Below, in pieces: positions 34,589-43,518 of a DNA stretch of 64,000 bases. Both the position numbers and the translations under genes were made by a program. This DNA is from Verrucomicrobium spinosum DSM 4136 = JCM 18804 (GTDB lineage Bacteria; Verrucomicrobiota; Verrucomicrobiia; Verrucomicrobiales; Verrucomicrobiaceae), in the NCBI RefSeq assembly GCF_000172155.1, contig NZ_ABIZ01000001.1, positions 6,109,105-6,173,104 of the forward strand, written 5' to 3'. Each line of letters starts with the position of its first letter. The stretch's first letter is position 1. The notes beneath the pieces were generated by a model. That model was not told where the DNA came from. It saw nothing but the letters and a program-made list of their open reading frames with translations, and did no database searches.

Positions 34589-34765
34589 GTATGACGAGGC
34601 GGTGGCAGTGAATAATTCGAAAATAGTCCCTAAGGCGCGCCAGATTACCCCGCTGCGAGTTTTCGTGTCAATACTCTCAGGTTTTTTTGACAAAATCTTG
34701 AGAAATAACGCGCTACAGAGCCGTTCGAGTCAGCCGCAAGCACCGTACGCATCCTCCGCTCCCCT

Positions 34766-35821
34766 ATGTCACTCCGCCGCTTCCTGACCACTCTTCTCGC
34801 CTTGGGCTGCCTGTCGTCCCTCTGCCCATCCCGCCTCCAGGCCCACGAGGCAGGCCAGCAAATGGTGGATACTGCCACCGCCCTCCTGAAGGCCCTGCCA
34901 GCGGAGGCCCGCACGAAAGCCCTGTACCCCTTTGAGTCAGAGGAACGGTTCAACTGGCACTTCGTCCCCAGGGAACGCAATGGCCTCTCTTTTAAGGAGA
35001 TGCCCCCGGAGGCCCGGCTTCTCGGGCACGCCCTGCTTACCACCGGGTTGAGCTACCGCGGCTACGTGAAGGCAACCACCATCATGAGTCTGGAGGAGGT
35101 CCTTTTTGGCATTGAAGGGGCTGACCCCGCCAAACGCGACGCCGCCCGGGCCCGTCGCGACCCTGAGAAGTATTTTATCAGCATTTTTGGCGAGCCTTCT
35201 ATGAAGGGCGTTTGGGGCTGGCGCCTGGAGGGGCACCATCTGGCCCTGAATTTCACGGTTAAAGACGGTTCCCTGTTCCGCAGCACCCCTTGCTTCTTCG
35301 GCTCCAACCCGGGCGAAATTCGTCAGGGCCCCCGCACGGGAGTCCGTCCGCTCTCGGCGGAGGAGGATCTGGGTCGCCAGCTGGCCAAGTCTCTCAATGA
35401 CGATCAGTGGAAAATGGCGCTAATCCAGGAAACCGCCTTCAAAGACATCCTCACAGAGGCGAAACGCCAGGTCAGCCCCCTCTCCCCGGATGGCCTCAGC
35501 GATGCCGAGTTGAACGCCGATCAGAAAACTCAGCTCCAAACGCTGCTCAAGGAGCACCTGTTCCGGATCCGCCCGGAGGTGGCCGAAGCCGCCTGGCAGG
35601 AGCTCCTTGCCAGCGGCCCCATCCATTTTGCCTGGGCAGGCAGCCGCGAACCCAGTCAGGGCCACTACTACCGGATTCAAGGCAAGAGCTTCGTGGTGGA
35701 GTATGACAACACCCAGAACAACGCCAACCACGTGCACACCGCGTGGCGCGACTTTGACTCTGACTTCGGGCTGGACCTCCTTGGCGAGCACGTAAAGACG
35801 GCCCACCAACCCACCAAATAA
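34766..35821 (+). CDS. DUF3500 domain protein, secreted
   Basis: A 351-residue protein with a signal peptide (RFLTTLLALGCLSSLCPSRLQA). Family signatures are RFNWHFVPRERNGLSFKEM near residue 70, the segment GVWGWRLEGHHLALNFTV, PCFFGSNPGEIRQGP and the C-terminal YYRIQGKSFVVEYDNTQNNANHVHT. DUF3500 proteins are exported, occur in Verrucomicrobia, Planctomycetes and fungi, and have no experimentally established role that I know of. The histidine-rich C-terminal motif could bind metal (inference). The gene is monocistronic and converges with the parvulin gene through a bidirectional terminator. Confidence 0.88.
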   Translation: MSLRRFLTTLLALGCLSSLCPSRLQAHEAGQQMVDTATALLKALPAEARTKALYPFESEERFNWHFVPRERNGLSFKEMPPEARLLGHALLTTGLSYRGYVKATTIMSLEEVLFGIEGADPAKRDAARARRDPEKYFISIFGEPSMKGVWGWRLEGHHLALNFTVKDGSLFRSTPCFFGSNPGEIRQGPRTGVRPLSAEEDLGRQLAKSLNDDQWKMALIQETAFKDILTEAKRQVSPLSPDGLSDAELNADQKTQLQTLLKEHLFRIRPEVAEAAWQELLASGPIHFAWAGSREPSQGHYYRIQGKSFVVEYDNTQNNANHVHTAWRDFDSDFGLDLLGEHVKTAHQPTK

Positions 35822-35853
35822 CACCGGCCACAACGCCCGTTTTGCCTTTCAAC

Positions 35854-35888
35854 AAAAAAGAGCCCTCTCCACAGAGGGCTCTTTTTTT
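35854..35888. terminator. Bidirectional rho-independent terminator
   Basis: A perfect 10-base stem, AGAGCCCTCT at 35859-35868 and AGAGGGCTCT at 35873-35882, with a CCAC loop. It is preceded by an A-run and followed by a T-run, so it can act on both strands. It lies between the DUF3500 gene (plus) and the parvulin gene (minus), which converge here. Confidence 0.93.
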
Positions 35889-35908
35889 GGAAATTGGCAG
35901 ACTCCGCC

Positions 35909-36808
35909 TCAGCAGTGCCCGCCGCCGCAGCCGCAATCTTCTTCCGGCTCAGTGTCCTCAATTTTGGCCCCGCCCTTGAGCGTTTCCAGGAATTCGTTGA
36001 ACTTGCCATCCCGATACTCCTCCAGGATGCGGGCCCGCACGGCCTCCCGCACCTCGTCCAGAGGCTTGGGCACCGCCGCTTTGCGGTCGGTGAGGCGGCA
36101 GATATGGAACCCCAACTGGGTGGTGAACACCGGGCTGATCTCGCCGTCCCGCATGGAGAAGGCTATGGCCTCAAACTCCTCCATGAACTCACCCTTTTTG
36201 AACCAGCCAAGATCAGGAGACATGTCCTTGTTGGAGTTGTGCTCGGCCGCGAGCGCATCAAAGTCGGCCCCGCCCAGCACCTGCTCCCGCAGTTCCCGCA
36301 TGGTCTGGTACACCTCCGCCCGGCTGCGGGCACCGCTGAGGTTCAAGGAAATATGAGAGACACGGATCTGCTCCTCGGAGAGAAAATGCTTCACATTTGC
36401 CTCATAATAGGCCTGAATGTCCGCCTCCCCAGGCTCCGGCTCGGGCGAGTACACATTCTGGAGCATCTTGTCCATTCTCACCCCGTTTGCCAGATTGTCC
36501 TGAAGCAGGCTCTCATCCTTGAACGGCATCCCAATGCTCATGTAGAACTGCTCCTCACCCCCCGCCTGCTCAATGAGCTTTTCCAACCTCGCTTTGGCCT
36601 CCCCCTCGCTCACCTCAGGGAAACGACGCCGGGACTCCTGCTGGAGGAGGGCCCGGGAGGCGAGATTGTCCTTGGCCATGCCGCGAAATTCTGGATCACG
36701 CTCGCAGCACGAAACTTGAAGCGCCCGCTCGTAGTGCCCCTTGATGTGACGGAATTCTTCCTCAATAATCTCGTCGTCAATTGTCTCGCCGTTGATGATC
36801 AAAGCCAT
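35909..36808 (-). CDS. Parvulin-type peptidyl-prolyl isomerase with Cys/His-rich tail
   Basis: A 299-residue isomerase of the SurA/NifM/PrsA group. The N-terminal helical chaperone part (INGETIDDEIIEEEFRHIKG) is followed by the parvulin core: RVSHISLNLSGARSRAE, FDALAAEHNSNKDMSPDLGW, FKKGEFMEEFEAIAFSMRDG and TQLGFHICRLTDRK. There is no signal peptide, so it looks cytoplasmic, as in the NifM subgroup. The C-terminus is EEDCGCGGGHC, a compact Cys/His cluster of the kind that can bind a metal ion; such tails are found in some metallochaperones. No metalloenzyme operon is adjacent, so the client is unknown. Confidence 0.85.
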   Translation of the reverse strand: MALIINGETIDDEIIEEEFRHIKGHYERALQVSCCERDPEFRGMAKDNLASRALLQQESRRRFPEVSEGEAKARLEKLIEQAGGEEQFYMSIGMPFKDESLLQDNLANGVRMDKMLQNVYSPEPEPGEADIQAYYEANVKHFLSEEQIRVSHISLNLSGARSRAEVYQTMRELREQVLGGADFDALAAEHNSNKDMSPDLGWFKKGEFMEEFEAIAFSMRDGEISPVFTTQLGFHICRLTDRKAAVPKPLDEVREAVRARILEEYRDGKFNEFLETLKGGAKIEDTEPEEDCGCGGGHC

Positions 36809-36899
36809 GGCATGAAGTGTGCGTGTCTGGTGAAAAAGAGCAAAGGAAATCCCGGTTGTGAATACGCTCCGCTCCCGCCATCGTGATCAAGCTCCCCTC

Positions 36900-37961
36900 A
36901 TGAAAACCCAGATCAAGGTGAACCTGGCCATCCTAGCCTCCATTTTCCTCGTGCAGTGCGCCGACAAGCCTGCTCCGATGCCCGCCTACGGGTATCGCGC
37001 TGGCACGGGCCTGACAAACCCTGCAGCAGGTTATGCCGCACCGGCAGCCCCCTCCTACCAGCTGGCCACCTACTCCCAGCCCACGGCGCGGCCGCCCCAG
37101 ATGCCGCCGCCCAATCCCATCTCTCTTTCCGTCCCCCAGCAGGGTCCAGGTTATCCCTCGCCGTACGGAGCGCCGAACTATGGCGCTCCGCAGACCATGT
37201 TGTTTTCCAGCGGTTCGAACGTCGGCAGCGCCCCTCCGATCCGGGCCGAGTCCTTCATCCTCGTGAATGCTGACACCGGAGCCGTCATCGCCGCCCGGAA
37301 TGCGGACACCCAGCGAGGTGCCGCCAGTACCCAGAAAATCCTCACCGCCCTCATTGTGGCCGAGGCCGGGAATCTCGATCAAAGGGTCAGGATCGCTCCC
37401 AGCGATGTGGTGGTGGAGCCCTCCAAACTGGGCGTGAGACCTGGTGAAGTTTACACCCGGCGGGACCTTCTGATCGCTTTCCTGGTGAAGAGCTCCAACG
37501 ATGTCGCCAATGTGCTGGCCCGGGACAACGCTGGGAGCGTGGAAGCTTTCGCGAGGAAAATGAATGCTCGCGCACGATCCCTCGGCGCGGTCAACTCCTA
37601 CTTCACCAACCCCCATGGACTGACGGGAGGAGGCCAGCACTCCACTGCACGTGACCTCTCCCGCATCGCTTGGGCAGCCTACAACAACCCAGTGGTCCGC
37701 GACGCCGTCCGGCGGAGGTACTACACCTTCACCTTCAACAACGGGCGTCGCGTCACTCTTGAGAACACCAACGAGATTCTGGGACGCATGGCGGAGTGCA
37801 ACGGCATGAAGACAGGGTACACCGTGGCCGCCGGCCGCTGCCTCATCTCCACCGCCCATTCCGGTCGCAAGGATGTGATCCTGGTGCAGCTCGGTACCAG
37901 GACCAAGTACATCTGGGACGATGGCATGGTCATGATGCGTTGGGGCCTCCAGCGCTCCTGA
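36900..37961 (+). CDS. D-alanyl-D-alanine carboxypeptidase (peptidase S11), lipoprotein
   Basis: A penicillin-binding protein that trims peptidoglycan stem peptides. From ATG 36900 the leader LAILASIFLVQC contains a lipobox-like cysteine, so the protein is probably lipid-anchored. A proline-rich linker of about 100 residues precedes the S11 domain. The three catalytic motifs are STQK (SxxK), SSND (SxN) and KTG in CNGMKTGYTVAAG. The mature domain ends near YIWDDGMVMMRWGLQRS, and a C-terminal membrane amphipathic helix of DacA-type enzymes is not obvious. The substrate is inferred from the family. It is divergent from the parvulin gene. Confidence 0.9.
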   Translation: MKTQIKVNLAILASIFLVQCADKPAPMPAYGYRAGTGLTNPAAGYAAPAAPSYQLATYSQPTARPPQMPPPNPISLSVPQQGPGYPSPYGAPNYGAPQTMLFSSGSNVGSAPPIRAESFILVNADTGAVIAARNADTQRGAASTQKILTALIVAEAGNLDQRVRIAPSDVVVEPSKLGVRPGEVYTRRDLLIAFLVKSSNDVANVLARDNAGSVEAFARKMNARARSLGAVNSYFTNPHGLTGGGQHSTARDLSRIAWAAYNNPVVRDAVRRRYYTFTFNNGRRVTLENTNEILGRMAECNGMKTGYTVAAGRCLISTAHSGRKDVILVQLGTRTKYIWDDGMVMMRWGLQRS

Positions 37962-38028
37962 TTTCCCGCCCGCACTCGCTGTTTTACAGTGAAGCCACAG
38001 AATGGAGATCAAGGGTGCGCCAGCAGTG

Positions 38029-38706
38029 TCAGCGTCCACCGAAGATGGCACTGCCCACCCTCACGATGGTAGCCCCCTCCTCCACGGCGGTCTCGTAGTC
38101 GCCACTCATGCCCATGCTCAGACCCGGCAGCCGTTTGCCGCTCCGGGTCTCCAGCCGATCCCGTAGTTCACGGAGCTCCGCAAAGTAACGCCGGCTCTCC
38201 TCGCCTGACTCACCAATCGGAGGCACGGTCATCAGGCCCACCAGATTCAGCCTGTCTAGCGCCAGCAACTCCTCCAGCTCCGCCTCCAGCCCGGCGGGCT
38301 CAAAGCCATACTTGCTCGCTTCACCAGAGACATTGACTTCCAAATAGATTTGGGAAACAACGCCAAGCTCCCCGGCGATCCGGTGGATGTTCCGGGCAAG
38401 ATCCAGACTGTCCACGCTGTGGATGGCCTCGACCACGGGAAGCACCTTGCGAACTTTGTTCGACTGCAAGTGGCCGATAAGATGCCAGCGCACATCCGGG
38501 GGCAGCAAGGGCACTTTTGACATTAATTCCTGAACCCGGTTCTCTCCGAACAAATTTTGTCCAGCCACGACAGCTTCGTGAATAATCTCAGGAGAAAATG
38601 TCTTTGTTACGGCAATTAGCTCAATTTGGTCTGAATTCCTTCCAGATCTTGTCGCTGCTGCGACAATTTTTGATTTTACAACGCAAAGATTGTCACGGAT
38701 AAGCAT
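38029..38706 (-). CDS. yggS: YggS/PLPBP family pyridoxal-phosphate homeostasis protein
   Basis: A 225-residue fold-type III PLP-binding protein that helps control free vitamin B6 levels. The PLP lysine is in ELIAVTKTFSPEIIHEA. Further motifs are FGENRVQELMSK, WHLIGHLQSNKVRKVLP, IHSVDSLDLA, IYLEVNVSGEASKYGF and the C-terminal LSMGMSGDYETAVEEGATIV with RVGSAIFGGR. Length and all motifs are canonical. It is divergent from the LysR gene, with only 52 bases between the two starts. Confidence 0.95.
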   Translation of the reverse strand: MLIRDNLCVVKSKIVAAATRSGRNSDQIELIAVTKTFSPEIIHEAVVAGQNLFGENRVQELMSKVPLLPPDVRWHLIGHLQSNKVRKVLPVVEAIHSVDSLDLARNIHRIAGELGVVSQIYLEVNVSGEASKYGFEPAGLEAELEELLALDRLNLVGLMTVPPIGESGEESRRYFAELRELRDRLETRSGKRLPGLSMGMSGDYETAVEEGATIVRVGSAIFGGR

Positions 38707-38737
38707 GCTTTATCAAGTTGGTAATTTATTTGCAAAG

Positions 38738-38743
38738 TATAAT
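38738..38743 (+). promoter_or_regulatory. Possible -10 element for the LysR gene
   Basis: A TATAAT hexamer lies 15 bases before the LysR ATG in a 52-base AT-rich divergent intergenic region. The matching -35 (AAGTTG with a 17-base spacer) is poor, so this is only a candidate. A LysR-type T-N11-A site in the same stretch would be expected but is not decisive. Confidence 0.3.
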
Positions 38744-38758
38744 TAATACCCTAACTTC

Positions 38759-39640
38759 ATGCAGCTGCAAATTTTCAAAATCTTCTGCGATCTCGTTGAG
38801 ACCGGCAGCTTCAGTCTCGCCGCCGCCAAGAACAATATCACTCAAAGTGCAGTGAGCCAACAGATCCGGGTTTTGGAAGAGAAGTACGGCGTGACCTTCT
38901 TCGAGCGTGGCGGCAAGAAGTTCTCCATTACTCCTGAGGGCGAGATCTTTGACAGAGCATCCCGGGAGATTCTGAGCGTGTATGACAGCATCAACTCCCG
39001 TCTCAATGAACTGCGGGATGTGGTGGCGGGCCCGCTCAAGGTGAGCACCGTTTACAGCATCGGTCTGCATGAACTGCCCGCCAAGCTGAAGAAGTTTCGC
39101 GAATCCCATCCCGACGTGGACGTTCAGATCGAGTACAAGCGCTCACCCATGATCTATGACGACGTGGCGGATGGCCGTGCCGACATCGGCCTGGTCGCAT
39201 TCCCGGTTCGAGGCAAAGGCATCATCAGCGATGTCTTTGATGAAGACGAGATGGTGGTCATCTGCGCCCCCACCCACCGCCTGGCCAAAAAGCGCAAGGT
39301 GAAGCTGAAGGAACTGCAGGGTGAGAGCTTCGTGGCCTTTGATCCTGACACCCCCACTCGCAAAGCCATTGATCGCGCCTTGAAGGGGCACGCCATCACC
39401 TTCTTGCAGCAGCATGAATTTGACAACATCGAGACCGTGAAACGCGCCGTCGAGGTGGCAGGCGTTATTTCCATTGTCCCCCGACGCACCGTGGATAAAG
39501 AAGTCGCCGAGGGCCGTCTCGCCGCCGTGAAGGTGGAGGATGCATCGCTCAACCGCCCGTTGGGCATCCTCCGCAAGCAGGCCCGCATCACCACACCCGC
39601 CATGCGGGAGTTCATGAATGTGCTGCTGGGCACCAAGTAA
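38759..39640 (+). CDS. LysR-type transcriptional regulator
   Basis: A 293-residue regulator. The N-terminal winged helix-turn-helix is FKIFCDLVETGSFSLAAAKN followed by NITQSAVSQQIRVLEEKYG, the typical LysR DNA-binding core. The C-terminal effector domain includes VSTVYSIGLHELPAKLKKF, DVDVQIEYKRSP, GRADIGLVAFPVRGKGI and GVISIVPRRTVDKEVAEG, resembling the CysB/CbbR/CysL branch. The effector and targets are unknown. Because LysR genes often control a divergent neighbour, yggS is the obvious candidate, although constitutive expression of yggS is more usual in the family. The EEP gene follows 16 bases downstream on the same strand. Confidence 0.93.
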   Translation: MQLQIFKIFCDLVETGSFSLAAAKNNITQSAVSQQIRVLEEKYGVTFFERGGKKFSITPEGEIFDRASREILSVYDSINSRLNELRDVVAGPLKVSTVYSIGLHELPAKLKKFRESHPDVDVQIEYKRSPMIYDDVADGRADIGLVAFPVRGKGIISDVFDEDEMVVICAPTHRLAKKRKVKLKELQGESFVAFDPDTPTRKAIDRALKGHAITFLQQHEFDNIETVKRAVEVAGVISIVPRRTVDKEVAEGRLAAVKVEDASLNRPLGILRKQARITTPAMREFMNVLLGTK

Positions 39641-39656
39641 GCCCCCCACGACCAGA

Positions 39657-40601
39657 ATGGTTTCCCGGACCGCCATGGATCGAGCGTTGCGCTGGGCGCG
39701 CCGCCCGACCATGGCGGTTCTTCTTTTGGGGGTAGCACTGCATTTGACGGTGCGCGACCGGTACCCCGTCCTGGCCACTGTGTTTTACGGCCTGCCACTT
39801 CCCCTCCTCACACTGGGCTGGTTGGGAGTGGCTCTTGCGGGGAAACAGGGACTCATCAGCCGCGCCGTCAAACTCAGCCTGGGCGTCGCCTGCGGACTCT
39901 GGTGGCATGGCTCATCGTACCAGCAGCATGCCCCCTTGGGGTCCCGCCCCGGTCAGCGCGAGCTAAAGGTCTTGTATTGGAACCTCGCCCATCGCCGCCT
40001 GCCGCACGAGGGCGTCGCCCGTCTGCTGGCTGAACATCACCCCGACATCGCGGGGTTCGTTGAAACAGGCCGCCTTTCCGGGGACCCCAATCCGTTGGTG
40101 ACCTCCCTTCCAGACGGCTACCAGATGCTGAAAACCGCCCACGGGACCGCGGTGCTGGTCCGGGGCAGAGCCCGCGTGCTGAGTGCCCACGTCCTCCCAT
40201 CGAGAAGCAAATACCTCGAACTGGAGCTGACCGTGGACGGCCAGAGCTGGCAGCTTTTCATGGTGGACGGAGTCTCCTCCCCCATCCGTTCCCGGCAGGA
40301 CGTGCTGGAGCAGGTGCTGGCACAGGCCCGGGACAAACCTCGAACCCTCATTGTCGGGGACTTCAACACCCCGCGGGAATCCGTCTGGCTCGCCCCGTGG
40401 CAGGAGGCCTTCCATCACGCCTTCGATGAAGCCGGCCATGGCTGGAGCGAAACCTGGCCCCGCCAGTCACCACTGCCATTGCTCAGTATCGATCACATCT
40501 GGAGTTCCAAGGACCTGCCGCCCTTGATGGCGCAAAAGCTGTGGTCATCTGAGTCCGATCATGCCGCCCTGCTAACGTTGCTCCGGGTGAATACACCGTG
40601 A
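39657..40601 (+). CDS. Endonuclease/exonuclease/phosphatase (EEP) family membrane protein
   Basis: From ATG 39657 (MVSRTAMDRALRWARRPTMA) the 314-residue protein has two membrane segments (MAVLLLGVALHLTV and VLATVFYGLPLPLLTLGWLGVALAG), then a periplasmic-side EEP domain. EEP motifs are VLYWNLAHRR, IAGFVETGRL, IVGDFNTPRESVWL and IDHIWSSKD ending in SDHAALLTLL. The overall layout matches membrane-anchored EEP proteins that may act on phospholipid or nucleotide phosphodiesters. The substrate is unknown. It may be cotranscribed with the LysR regulator. Confidence 0.8.
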   Translation: MVSRTAMDRALRWARRPTMAVLLLGVALHLTVRDRYPVLATVFYGLPLPLLTLGWLGVALAGKQGLISRAVKLSLGVACGLWWHGSSYQQHAPLGSRPGQRELKVLYWNLAHRRLPHEGVARLLAEHHPDIAGFVETGRLSGDPNPLVTSLPDGYQMLKTAHGTAVLVRGRARVLSAHVLPSRSKYLELELTVDGQSWQLFMVDGVSSPIRSRQDVLEQVLAQARDKPRTLIVGDFNTPRESVWLAPWQEAFHHAFDEAGHGWSETWPRQSPLPLLSIDHIWSSKDLPPLMAQKLWSSESDHAALLTLLRVNTP

Positions 40602-40608
40602 GACCTCA

Positions 40609-41283
40609 CTATTTCGGCGCTATCGGCGTCAGCACCACATTCTTGATGGCAGCCGTGGTCTGATACGTGGTGAACGAAAGAGGCTGGTAATCCTCAATCG
40701 GCCCCGGACGCACCCCGATCTTCTTGCCCGCGATATCAACATCGATCATCTTCTCATCGTTGATCCACGCCGTGAGCGACTCAGGCGTGACGCGCAGCTT
40801 GATACGGTACCACTTCTTGTCCTCCAGTTTGCGGAAGTGTCCGGTAGAGTTCTCGGAAGCATCCAGCCCATCAATGCTAGAAATGCCGGTGACACTGCCA
40901 CTCCACCCGCCGACGACCAGCGTGGCGCAGGTCTTCAGGCTTCCGACGGGAAACGTGAGGCCGCAGAAGAAATCGATCCCCTCCACACGTTGGGCCTCCA
41001 GGGTGATCTCATAATTGGTCAGCGGGAGATCTTTGGTCTTCTGATAGATGGTACCGGTGATGGATTCCCCAGAGCCAATGATCATCTGTCCGTCTTTGAC
41101 CGTGATCTCACCACTGCCCCCCGCATCATAGGCCTTCCAGCTGTCCAGGTTCTTTCCGTCGAAGAGCACCACGCCCTTGCTGGTCGCCGGTGCCGTACTG
41201 GCCACCGGGGCGGGCTCAGCCTTCCCGGTCATGGGTGTGAGCAGGGCAACGACGGAGAGAATTGGGGCAAGCAGGACCTTCAT
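40609..41283 (-). CDS. DUF1080 (3-keto-disaccharide hydrolase-like) secreted protein
   Basis: From ATG 41283 the protein starts with a signal peptide (MKVLLAPILSVVALLTPMTG). It then has the DUF1080 jelly-roll core: VVLFDGKNLDSWKAYDAGG, GQMIIGSGESITGTI, TNYEITLEAQRVEGIDFFCG, KKWYRIKLRVTPESLTAWIN and PLSFTTYQTTAAIKNV. The family occurs very widely in Verrucomicrobia and Planctomycetes and is related to laminarinase-like sandwich folds; 3-keto-glycoside hydrolase activity is reported for some members. It is a short single-domain version of 224 residues. It converges with the EEP gene, with stops eight bases apart. Confidence 0.85.
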   Translation of the reverse strand: MKVLLAPILSVVALLTPMTGKAEPAPVASTAPATSKGVVLFDGKNLDSWKAYDAGGSGEITVKDGQMIIGSGESITGTIYQKTKDLPLTNYEITLEAQRVEGIDFFCGLTFPVGSLKTCATLVVGGWSGSVTGISSIDGLDASENSTGHFRKLEDKKWYRIKLRVTPESLTAWINDEKMIDVDIAGKKIGVRPGPIEDYQPLSFTTYQTTAAIKNVVLTPIAPK

Positions 41284-41337
41284 GGGCGGACGAAAACGGT
41301 GGAGAGTAGCGGGGTTGTGTGCTACGAAACAATCGCC

Positions 41338-42021
41338 ATGAGTCTTCCGAGTCAACTCCCCAAATTCGTCATCCTGGCCTTCGCAGGGCTGTCCGCCCTG
41401 GGTCTCTCCAGTTGCAAAACCCTTCAAGTAGCCAAGCAGGACGACTATGACTCACCGGCCTACCGGCCGCAGAGCCTGTCCAATGTACGGGTCAAAGTAA
41501 GCCTGAACAAGCAGATGGTCTATGTGATGGAGGGGGACAAGCCGCTCCTGGTCACCGCGACCTGTGTCGGCACTCCGAGCAACCCAACCCCGAAGGGAAA
41601 CTTCACGGTCTATAAGAAGATCGAGAAGAAGCGCTCCATGAGCTACGGATTTGCCGTGCAGGGGAACGCCATCACCCCCGTGAAAGCCACCAGCATGCGT
41701 GGCGGACGTTACGTCGGCTACCCCATGCCCTATTGGGTGGAGTTCTCCCCGGCCTACGGCTTCCACCAGGGGTATGTGTGGAATGTGCCCCGTTCCCACG
41801 GCTGCCTGCGCCTGCACAAGAATGTGGCCCCCAAATTCTTCGCCCTCACCCGCCTGGGTACCCCGGTGAACATTGCCAACAGCCAGCCGGAAGACAGCAC
41901 GCTTGGAGCCAGCGCCACCCGCCCCGGGCCGGAACATTACCTTGCGCCGGACCCGCCGAACAGCGTACTAATCACTGAGGCCGCCTTCAAGGCCCCTGAC
42001 AAACCCCTCTTTGCCAACTGA
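41338..42021 (+). CDS. L,D-transpeptidase (YkuD domain) lipoprotein
   Basis: A cell-wall cross-linking or anchoring enzyme of 227 residues. The leader FVILAFAGLSALGLSSCK ends in a lipobox. The YkuD domain starts VKVSLNKQMVYVMEGDKPLL, has the conserved TPKGNFTVYKK and the catalytic HxxxxxxxxxxxxxxSHGCxR motif (FHQGYVWNVPRSHGCLRLHK). It lies 54 bases from the divergent DUF1080 start. Unlike the broken transpeptidase at 710-1374, this copy has an intact cysteine active site. Confidence 0.9.
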   Translation: MSLPSQLPKFVILAFAGLSALGLSSCKTLQVAKQDDYDSPAYRPQSLSNVRVKVSLNKQMVYVMEGDKPLLVTATCVGTPSNPTPKGNFTVYKKIEKKRSMSYGFAVQGNAITPVKATSMRGGRYVGYPMPYWVEFSPAYGFHQGYVWNVPRSHGCLRLHKNVAPKFFALTRLGTPVNIANSQPEDSTLGASATRPGPEHYLAPDPPNSVLITEAAFKAPDKPLFAN

Positions 42022-42055
42022 TCCGGCCTTGAGTTCCGTTTTCTGACTCCGATTC

Positions 42056-43348
42056 ATGTCTGCCGCCTCCACCCCTGTGTCCGCTCCAGCCCCTGCCGCC
42101 AAGTCCCGCCGCGTCAATGTCCGCACCCCGGAGGTGATGGAGCGGGTCCAAGCAGAGGTGGAAACGCACTACCGCAGTGTCCTGGTGGAAAACCTGCGGA
42201 AAGCTGGCGGATTCATGACGGTGGGCAACACCACCATCCGTCTGGCGCGGGATTTCGGGTTCTGCTACGGGGTGGAACGGGCCATCGATCTCGCGTATGC
42301 CGCCCGGCGGGTGTTCGCCGACCGGCGGGTTTTTCTCCTGGGGGAGATCATTCACAATCCCGAGGTCAATCGGCAGCTCACGGAAATGGGGATTGTCAGC
42401 ATCCCCATCAGCCAGCACCTCGAGGCCGTTTCCAAGCTCGGGCCAGAGGATGTCGTCATCGTGCCCGCGTTTGGCGCGGAGACCCAGTTGATGAACATCA
42501 TCAGCGAACGTGGCTGCCTGGTGGTGGATACCACCTGCGGCGACGTTATGAGCGTCTGGAAGCGCGTGCGAGGCTACGCCAAGCAAGGCTTCACCTCCAT
42601 CATTCATGGTAAGGCCTCTCATGAGGAAACCCGGGCCACCTCATCAAGAGCCCAGGGGGATGATGGGAAGGGAAATTTCGTGGTGGTGCTCACTCTGGGC
42701 GACGTGGATTATGTCTGCGACTACATCCGCCACGGCGGCAACCGTGAGGAATTCCTGAAGCGGTTTGAAGGAGCGATGTCGCCGGGCTTCGATCCTGACC
42801 AACATCTCAAGCGAGTCGGTGTGGCCAACCAGACGACCATGCTGAAGTCGGAGACTGAGGAACTTCAACGCAGGGTGCAGCAAGCCGTGATTGACCGGGA
42901 CGGCCCGGAACCGGCACAGCAGAACTTCCAGGTCTTTGACACCATCTGCGGAGCCACCCAGGAGCGCCAGGACTCCCTGTTTGAGATGCTCCGCAAGCCA
43001 CTCGACATCCTGCTGGTGGTGGGAGGCTACAACAGCTCCAACACGACTCACCTCGTGGAAATCGGTGAAAAAGAGCTCCCCACCTTCTTCATCCGCACGG
43101 CCGAGCTGCTGAAGAGCTTCACCGAGATCGTGCACTTCGATCTTCACCTGAAGGCGGAAAAGACCAGCTACTCCGAGAAGCTGGCGAGCAAAGAACCCAT
43201 CGTGGTCGGCATCACCGCCGGAGCCTCCTGCCCCAACAATCTGATCGAGGACACGATCCTGCGGGTGTTTGAACTTCGGGACGTGGCCCCCGATCTGGTA
43301 AAGCAGGAAGCCGCCCGTGCCGCCGAGGCACAACAGCGGCCAGAGTGA
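42056..43348 (+). CDS. ispH: 4-hydroxy-3-methylbut-2-enyl diphosphate reductase IspH (long, cyanobacterial/plant-type)
   Basis: The last enzyme of the MEP pathway, which makes isopentenyl and dimethylallyl diphosphate through a [4Fe-4S] cluster. Cluster cysteines lie in FGFCYGVERA, DTTCGDVMSVWKRV and GASCPNNLIED. The catalytic glutamate is in GKASHEETRATSS, the form used by the roughly 400-residue cyanobacterial and plant IspH rather than the roughly 310-residue proteobacterial one. The protein has 430 residues, with a charged N-terminal extension of about 60. Other motifs are FLLGEIIHNPEVN and GYNSSNTTHLVEIG. It follows the L,D-transpeptidase gene by 34 bases. tRNA-Val follows downstream. 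Confidence 0.93.
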   Translation: MSAASTPVSAPAPAAKSRRVNVRTPEVMERVQAEVETHYRSVLVENLRKAGGFMTVGNTTIRLARDFGFCYGVERAIDLAYAARRVFADRRVFLLGEIIHNPEVNRQLTEMGIVSIPISQHLEAVSKLGPEDVVIVPAFGAETQLMNIISERGCLVVDTTCGDVMSVWKRVRGYAKQGFTSIIHGKASHEETRATSSRAQGDDGKGNFVVVLTLGDVDYVCDYIRHGGNREEFLKRFEGAMSPGFDPDQHLKRVGVANQTTMLKSETEELQRRVQQAVIDRDGPEPAQQNFQVFDTICGATQERQDSLFEMLRKPLDILLVVGGYNSSNTTHLVEIGEKELPTFFIRTAELLKSFTEIVHFDLHLKAEKTSYSEKLASKEPIVVGITAGASCPNNLIEDTILRVFELRDVAPDLVKQEAARAAEAQQRPE

Positions 43349-43443
43349 TTTGAGGTCTCAGGCAGAAGCGCAAAAAAACATTTGCGTCCTGCACCACCTC
43401 ATTGTATCAAGCAGGCCGCTTCCAAAAAGAGGAAGCACCGTTT

Positions 43444-43518
43444 GCGCGGTTAGCTCAGTGGTAGAGCACCTCCCTGACACGGAGGGGGTCACAGGTTCGA
43501 ACCCTGTATCGCGCACCA
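43444..43518 (+). tRNA. tRNA-Val (anticodon GAC), CCA encoded
   Basis: A 75-base cloverleaf beginning GCGCGGTTAGCTCAGTGG. The acceptor stem GCGCGGT pairs with ATCGCGC (one G-T wobble). The anticodon arm is CCTCC-CTGACAC-GGAGG, giving anticodon GAC. The T-arm has GGTTCGAACC and the CCA end is encoded. The 264 bases to the next gene hold no other feature. Confidence 0.96.

Noticed and set aside
43349-43443. Possible terminator or second RNA gene around tRNA-Val
   Set aside because: No hairpin with T-run and no cloverleaf other than the tRNA-Val was found.
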